Shown here: positions 60,117-64,000 of the stretch, in pieces
Numbering within the stretch: position 1 is the stretch's first letter
Layout of the letters: every line of letters starts with the position of its first letter
Source: Sediminibacterium ginsengisoli
GTDB taxonomy: Bacteria; Bacteroidota; Bacteroidia; Chitinophagales; Chitinophagaceae
Reading direction: 5' to 3'
Assembly (NCBI GenBank): GCA_945901845.1
Contig: CAMDLR010000004.1
Span: 1 to 64,000, forward strand
Length of the DNA stretch: 64,000 nt
The notes under the pieces: model-generated
Told to the model about the DNA's origin: nothing
Seen by the model: only the letters and a program-made list of their open reading frames with translations
Database searches by the model: none
Program-made: the position numbers and the translations under genes

Positions 60117-61199
60117 ATGAAAAGATTTTTTATTTGCCTGGCTTTGGCGCTGCTACTCATGGGGTTTGGTTATTTTCCAGCCATGGTTGAGCGGTATTAC
60201 TGCAATGGGGTGTATCCAGTGCTCCTTCAGGCACGCCTTTTGCTAACCGCCTGGGTTCCATTTAGTATTGGAGATTTGCTTTATATAATTGTATGTATAT
60301 ACTTGATTTACAAGTCAATAAGAGGTATAATTAAAATTAAAAAAGAAGGTTTAGATGGAGGAAAGCTGTGGCGCGCTAGCGCCATAATCCTACTTGTTTG
60401 GATATCGTTTAAACTGTTGTGGGGGTTAAATTACGACCGCTTGGGTGCGGGGCACCTGCTTGATATTGATCAAAAAGCGTATTCGGGAGCAGCGGTAGAT
60501 AGTCTTGTAAACGAGCTTATTGATAGCCTCAATAGCACCAGAAAACAAATAAATGACTTAAAAATTCAGGTAGATACCCTCCCAGCAAGCAACCCAGCTG
60601 CGTATTTTACGATGGCACAGGAGGCTTACAATAAAGCCAAAGGTAGCTATCCTTTTTTGTCTAAACGGGCCCCAAGGGCAAAAGCAACGCTTTTTAATCC
60701 GCTCGCCGATTATGTGGGCTTTACTGGATATTTTAACCCATTTACCGCAGAAGGTCAGGTGCGTACCGATATGCCCGGATTAGAGTTACCTTTTGTTGCC
60801 TGTCACGAAACGGCGCATATGCTTGGGTTTGCCAGTGAGTCGGAAGCCAACTTGATTGGCTACTTAGTGGCAACAAAAAGTGACAACCCCTATGTTAGGT
60901 ATAGTGCTTACAACGAAATATTCACCTATGCCCAGCGGGAGCAATTTGTGATGATGGCGCAACAAAAAGATTCGGTAGGGTTTGTGGGGGCGGTGGCGCA
61001 AAATAGAGCGCGCCTTGATACCCTGGTAAAGCAGGACCGCAAAGCGGTACGCAGGTTTTTTAATATACACCGCAGCAGTGTGGCGCCCATTATGTCGGGT
61101 GTGTATGAACAGTATTTGTTTTTAAACAAACAAAATGCAGGACTCAAAAGTTATGACGAAGTAATTGGCTGGCTGATTGGTTTAAAAAATAAAAAATGA
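60117..61199 (+). CDS. DUF3810 membrane protein with HExxH-type motif
   Basis: A 360-residue protein with three N-terminal membrane segments (ICLALALLLMGFGYFPAMV, FSIGDLLYIIVCIYLIYKSI, SAIILLVWISFKLLWGL) and a large external domain. FVACHETAHMLGFASESEAN supplies HETAH followed by a Glu, the arrangement of zinc metallopeptidases (gluzincin-like). DUF3810 has no known function. The track ATG at 60078 lies within the divergent promoter; the ATG at 60117 gives a natural membrane N-terminus and is used, though a -7-like GATATTTG ends only five bases before it. Its TGA overlaps the tspO ATG (ATGA), so translation is probably coupled. Confidence 0.85.
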   Translation: MKRFFICLALALLLMGFGYFPAMVERYYCNGVYPVLLQARLLLTAWVPFSIGDLLYIIVCIYLIYKSIRGIIKIKKEGLDGGKLWRASAIILLVWISFKLLWGLNYDRLGAGHLLDIDQKAYSGAAVDSLVNELIDSLNSTRKQINDLKIQVDTLPASNPAAYFTMAQEAYNKAKGSYPFLSKRAPRAKATLFNPLADYVGFTGYFNPFTAEGQVRTDMPGLELPFVACHETAHMLGFASESEANLIGYLVATKSDNPYVRYSAYNEIFTYAQREQFVMMAQQKDSVGFVGAVAQNRARLDTLVKQDRKAVRRFFNIHRSSVAPIMSGVYEQYLFLNKQNAGLKSYDEVIGWLIGLKNKK

Positions 61200-61666
61200 A
61201 TAATACACTAAAAGCAGTGCTCTCCATTTCACTCTGTTTTGTACTAGGATCGAGTGGAGGTCTATTAACCATTAACGAAATTACCGGTTGGTATGCTACA
61301 TTACAAAAGCCAAGTTTTAATCCACCCAACTGGCTGTTTGGTCCAGTATGGACAGCGCTGTATATTATGATGGGTGTATCTTTTTATTTGGTGTGGCGCA
61401 AGCCGCCTTCGGCGGCACGCAAAAAAGCGCTCAGCGCTTTTTTGGTTCAGTTTGCACTGAACTGCGCCTGGACGCCAGTCTTTTTTTCGCTGCACATGAC
61501 AGGTGCAGCCCTCGTGGTGATTGTACTGATGTGGCTTGCGATACTGCGCACCATTTTTCTATTCGCTCCTTTTTCAAAAACAGCGTCCTGGTTACTCGTC
61601 CCTTATATTAGCTGGGTAAGTTTTGCAACACTATTAAATGCAGCCATCTGGTGGCTGAACAAATAA
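61196..61666 (+). CDS. tspO: TspO/MBR family protein
   Basis: A 156-residue five-segment membrane protein. GWYATLQKPSFNPPNWLFGP and VWTALYIMMGVSFYLVWRKP with ALNCAWTPVFFSLHMTGAAL are the TspO signature, including the residues that hold porphyrins and cholesterol-like ligands. Bacterial TspO responds to tetrapyrroles, light or oxygen. It overlaps the DUF3810 gene by four bases, so the metalloprotease-like protein and TspO are probably made together. The coding region contains two strong hairpins (see findings). Confidence 0.93.
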   Translation: MNNTLKAVLSISLCFVLGSSGGLLTINEITGWYATLQKPSFNPPNWLFGPVWTALYIMMGVSFYLVWRKPPSAARKKALSAFLVQFALNCAWTPVFFSLHMTGAALVVIVLMWLAILRTIFLFAPFSKTASWLLVPYISWVSFATLLNAAIWWLNK

Positions 61667-61697
61667 TAAGTTAAACGCGCATTAAACAAACCGCGCA

Positions 61698-62234
61698 TTA
61701 AAATTTATTCTTCCACATCATACTCTCGATAGGCTTGTTGGGCTGACCCGAGTATTTTGCGTTCGCTTTTTGGTTGTACTTTACTTCAATTTCACCATCC
61801 ACCGGGAAATAAATGAGTTGCCCAATTGGCATGCCCTTGTAGACACGCACGGGTTGTTTGCAAGAAATTTCCAGCGTCCAGTTGCCACAAAATCCAACGT
61901 CACCTTTACCTGCTGTAGCGTGGATATCTATACCCAAACGACCCGTAGAAGATTTACCTTCTAAAAACGGAACGTGTGCATGTGTTTCTGTGTATTCAAG
62001 TGTTACGCCTAAATAAAATTTACTAGGCTCTAGTACAATGCCTTCGTTGGGGATTTCAAAATATTCTATGGTATTGTGCTTTTTAGCATCCAGTACTTCA
62101 TCTACATATAGTGCCATGGTGCTACCAAGGTGAACGTCATAACTATTACTACCTAAATCTGCTCGGTCATAAGGCACAACTTTGATCGTCCCTTTCTCCA
62201 TTTCTTCTAAAATACGCGTGTCTGTCAGAATCAT
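61698..62234 (-). CDS. dcd: dCTP deaminase
   Basis: Deaminates dCTP to dUTP for thymidylate synthesis. The 178 residues contain GSNSYDVHLGSTMALYVDEV, FLEGKSSTGRLGIDIHATAG and KGDVGFCGNWTLEISCKQPV, the trimeric dUTPase-like fold with the deaminase Glu in the last segment. A bifunctional dCTP deaminase/dUTPase is possible, but I cannot tell from sequence alone. It converges with tspO. Confidence 0.94.
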   Translation of the reverse strand: MILTDTRILEEMEKGTIKVVPYDRADLGSNSYDVHLGSTMALYVDEVLDAKKHNTIEYFEIPNEGIVLEPSKFYLGVTLEYTETHAHVPFLEGKSSTGRLGIDIHATAGKGDVGFCGNWTLEISCKQPVRVYKGMPIGQLIYFPVDGEIEVKYNQKANAKYSGQPNKPIESMMWKNKF

Positions 62235-62304
62235 TTTTGTGTTTATTTATTGTTGGAATGCAAATAAATCTTAAATCTGCAAACTAAACCGCTATTATTG
62301 TAAG

Positions 62305-62928
62305 ATGCCACTCTTTTATCAACAAAATATTAACGACAGCACCCGCCTTGCCATTTGGGATTTGCAGGAAGAGGAAGCTTTTTTTGGTGGTTTTACAGAG
62401 ATTGTGCATCCACAAAAACGGCTACAACACCTTGGTGGACGCTATTTGCTCTCTTTTTTGTTTCCAGCTTTTGATAAAGCGGCCATTGCTATTGCGGCTT
62501 CTAAAAAGCCTTTTTTGCCTGATGGTTCGCATCAGTTTTCAATTTCACATTGTACCCAGTATGCGGCGTCGCTTGTAAGTACTAGCTGTCGGGTAGGCAT
62601 TGACATTGAAGAAATTACCGAGCGGGTCCACAAAATCCAGCATAAATTTTTACATGCATCGGAGCATGAAATGTTGGAAAAAAACGCTTCCGAAATCCTT
62701 ACACTTACGGCGCAGCTCACCATTATTTGGTCCGCTAAAGAAGCCATTTTTAAGTGGTGGGGAGCAGGGAATATCGATTTTAGTGCCCAAATGATTTTAG
62801 ATCAAATGCCAGTTGCGCAAGATGGAATATTGCGAGCAAGATTTATTGAAAAATCTGGAACCGGGCATGCGCTTGCACTCCATTACAAAGTGATGGATAC
62901 ACTTTGTTTGGTTTGGGTATGTAATTAG
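62305..62928 (+). CDS. 4'-phosphopantetheinyl transferase superfamily protein
   Basis: A 207-residue Sfp-type enzyme that would load the phosphopantetheine arm of CoA onto carrier proteins. RVGIDIEEITERVHKIQHKF holds the first magnesium Asp/Glu and IWSAKEAIFKWWGAGNIDFS the WxxKEA motif; KKPFLPDGSHQFSISHCTQY is the SxSH substrate region. This is the two-lobe Sfp type, not AcpS. No polyketide or peptide synthetase is in the window, so its carrier protein may be the fatty-acid ACP or one elsewhere. Confidence 0.9.
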   Translation: MPLFYQQNINDSTRLAIWDLQEEEAFFGGFTEIVHPQKRLQHLGGRYLLSFLFPAFDKAAIAIAASKKPFLPDGSHQFSISHCTQYAASLVSTSCRVGIDIEEITERVHKIQHKFLHASEHEMLEKNASEILTLTAQLTIIWSAKEAIFKWWGAGNIDFSAQMILDQMPVAQDGILRARFIEKSGTGHALALHYKVMDTLCLVWVCN

Positions 62929-62940
62929 TTTAAAAAAAAA

Positions 62941-64000
62941 TTAATCAAGTAGGAGTGTGTCGTCATCGTCAGTATCTGTGATACTTAAATTAACCGCGTC
63001 GGCACCGGCAATACCTTCTACCGATCCTTTAATATGCGCCGCGTTGAGTAACACTTTTTCGAGTTGTTTTTCACGCGCCTTCCAAAGTTTTTCCATGGTG
63101 TCGCGTTCTTTTTGAATACTTAATTTCATACTCATAAAGCCTTCTCTAATGGCTTTCCACTGCTCACTAAATTCGGAGCTAATTAAATAGTCGTAGAGCA
63201 TCACCATTTTATCGCCTTTGTTTTCTTGGCTTTTTTTGGCTTCAGCAATTTTTAATAATGCATTGCGGAGTAGGAGTGCTACACTTCTTACTTCTGTAAA
63301 CGTACAAATATAAACGCCGTCTTTTTCGCCAAAACGGTCCATATCTTTAGGAAGTGTTTGTGTTACAATGATGGCCACGTCTGCACCAAGTGTGCGCATA
63401 TCCGATTTTAATTTTTCAATCCATTCGTTGGCAAAGTCTTTGGTACGTTTGCTTTCGTATATAATTTTACCTGACTCGTTACCAAATTGGTTGCGTACTA
63501 CCTGAATACAATCGGCACCTCTAACGCCTTTGCCAACTTCTTCAATTTGATCAAAAGGGAAAGTGGTTTGTAATAATTCTTCGAGCATTAATTCTTGCAC
63601 TTCACCTTGTAATTGCATGCTACCTTGCTCTTGCTTGCGGCGCATTTCTTCCACCAGTTTTTTCTGGTCTTCAATTTGCTTTTCAAGTTCTTTGGTGCGC
63701 ATTGCAAATTGTTGTTCTTTCAAGTTGTTTTTTTCTGCTTCTTCTTTTGCAAGCTGAACTTGTAGCTTTCCTCTTTCTTCTATTAATTGTCTTTGCAGGG
63801 TAAGTTCTAATTCTGCTTCTTTTGTTTTTAGGATTTGCTCCTTTTGTAAAAACGCTACTTCTTTGGCACGAGCGGCTTGTAATTTTGTTTCCGACTCTGT
63901 TGCGTTTTTTTGAAACTGCTGCAGCTGTGCTTCATACTCTAATGCAATATTTTTTTTGAGGTTGTTTTCCAGCTCGCCATGCATTTTCTTTTTCTCTGCT
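62941..64000 (-). CDS. DUF2130 coiled-coil protein (5' end cut by window edge)
   Basis: At least 352 residues; the frame stays open from the track ATG at 63984 to the right edge (AEKKKMHGELENNLKKNIAL), so the start lies beyond the window. The first 170 residues are a long charged coiled coil (RKQEQGSMQLQGEVQELMLE at its end). The C-terminal DUF2130 domain has TTFPFDQIEEVGKGVRGADC, IIYESKRTKDFANEWIEKLK and TLGADVAIIVTQTLPKDMDR, which resemble a restriction-endonuclease-like fold (ExK within YESKRT). Function unknown. The acidic tail is TDTDDDDTLLLD. Confidence 0.88.
   Translation of the reverse strand, partial: AEKKKMHGELENNLKKNIALEYEAQLQQFQKNATESETKLQAARAKEVAFLQKEQILKTKEAELELTLQRQLIEERGKLQVQLAKEEAEKNNLKEQQFAMRTKELEKQIEDQKKLVEEMRRKQEQGSMQLQGEVQELMLEELLQTTFPFDQIEEVGKGVRGADCIQVVRNQFGNESGKIIYESKRTKDFANEWIEKLKSDMRTLGADVAIIVTQTLPKDMDRFGEKDGVYICTFTEVRSVALLLRNALLKIAEAKKSQENKGDKMVMLYDYLISSEFSEQWKAIREGFMSMKLSIQKERDTMEKLWKAREKQLEKVLLNAAHIKGSVEGIAGADAVNLSITDTDDDDTLLLD

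Noticed and set aside
61677-61700. Direct repeat CGCGCATTAAA between tspO and dcd
   Set aside because: Two copies of 11 bases in a short gap, with no flanking mobile element; not enough to call an insertion site.

Overview
The window is a contiguous piece of a Bacteroidota chromosome, most likely from the Chitinophagaceae/Sphingobacteriia side (for example a Sediminibacterium- or Hydrotalea-like organism). Reasons: a SusC/SusD pair, DUF4397, DUF3810, DUF2147 and STAS proteins of Bacteroidota type, a lysine/alanine-rich histone-H1-like protein, a tmRNA whose tag ends in YAMAA, type II isocitrate dehydrogenase, a CBS-domain cystathionine beta-synthase, and many intergenic TAnnTTTG boxes, the -7 element read by the Bacteroidota primary sigma factor. 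The DNA is moderately AT-rich and densely coded on both strands. The species assignment is inference.

Layout. 1-6.5 kb: glycogen/alpha-glucan cluster on the plus strand (glgC cut by the left edge, an MFS sugar transporter, a secreted GH13 amylase, glgB). 6.5-8.6 kb: orphan histidine kinase and a coiled-coil membrane protein (minus). 8.6-12.6 kb: holA, ribF, purM and a FtsE-like ATPase. 12.6-20.5 kb: glycosyltransferase, smc, a small membrane protein, mazG and a PolX-family protein whose polymerase active site looks lost. 20.5-21.5 kb: rplU-rpmA plus the H1-like gene. 21.7-25.8 kb: GH3-family protein, dxr and rseP. 25.84-26.21 kb: ssrA (tmRNA), absent from the ORF track, followed by an islet (26.3-28.2 kb) of very AT-rich small membrane proteins and a lipoprotein. 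28.2-33.5 kb: DUF2147 protein, outer-membrane protein, nitroreductase, acyltransferase, NlpC/P60 peptidase, a 50-residue membrane protein missing from the ORF track, crcB and a lipoprotein. 33.5-36 kb: a possible structured RNA leading into a 67-residue gene, then dnaG. 36.2-44.5 kb: SusC, SusD-like, DUF4397 and MG2/plug proteins with no glycoside hydrolase. 44.5-50.9 kb: STAS protein, clpC, ubiX, a glucan phosphorylase-like enzyme with an altered cofactor site, and a lipoprotein. 51-54.2 kb: an Nramp-USP fusion and icd. 54.2-60 kb (minus): fbaA-accD-smpB, a CBS-like enzyme and yceD-rpmF-plsX. 60-64 kb: DUF3810-tspO, dcd, a phosphopantetheinyl transferase and a DUF2130 protein cut by the right edge.

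How it works together. Most genes are housekeeping: replication (holA, dnaG, smc), translation quality control (ssrA and smpB, 28 kb apart), proteolysis (clpC, rseP), lipid and isoprenoid precursors (accD, plsX, dxr) and nucleotide hygiene (mazG, dcd). Carbon storage is represented by glgC/glgB with an amylase and transporter, and a separate glucan phosphorylase-like gene. No CRISPR array, integrase, transposase, rRNA or tRNA gene was seen. I found no clear new multi-gene system. The best candidates for something undescribed are the 33.59-33.70 kb RNA element with its small gene, the phosphorylase with a missing PLP lysine, the PHP-only PolX, and the nested inverted repeat with a DnaA box at 44.94 kb. 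Domain assignments were made by eye from motifs and remembered families; no searches were run.
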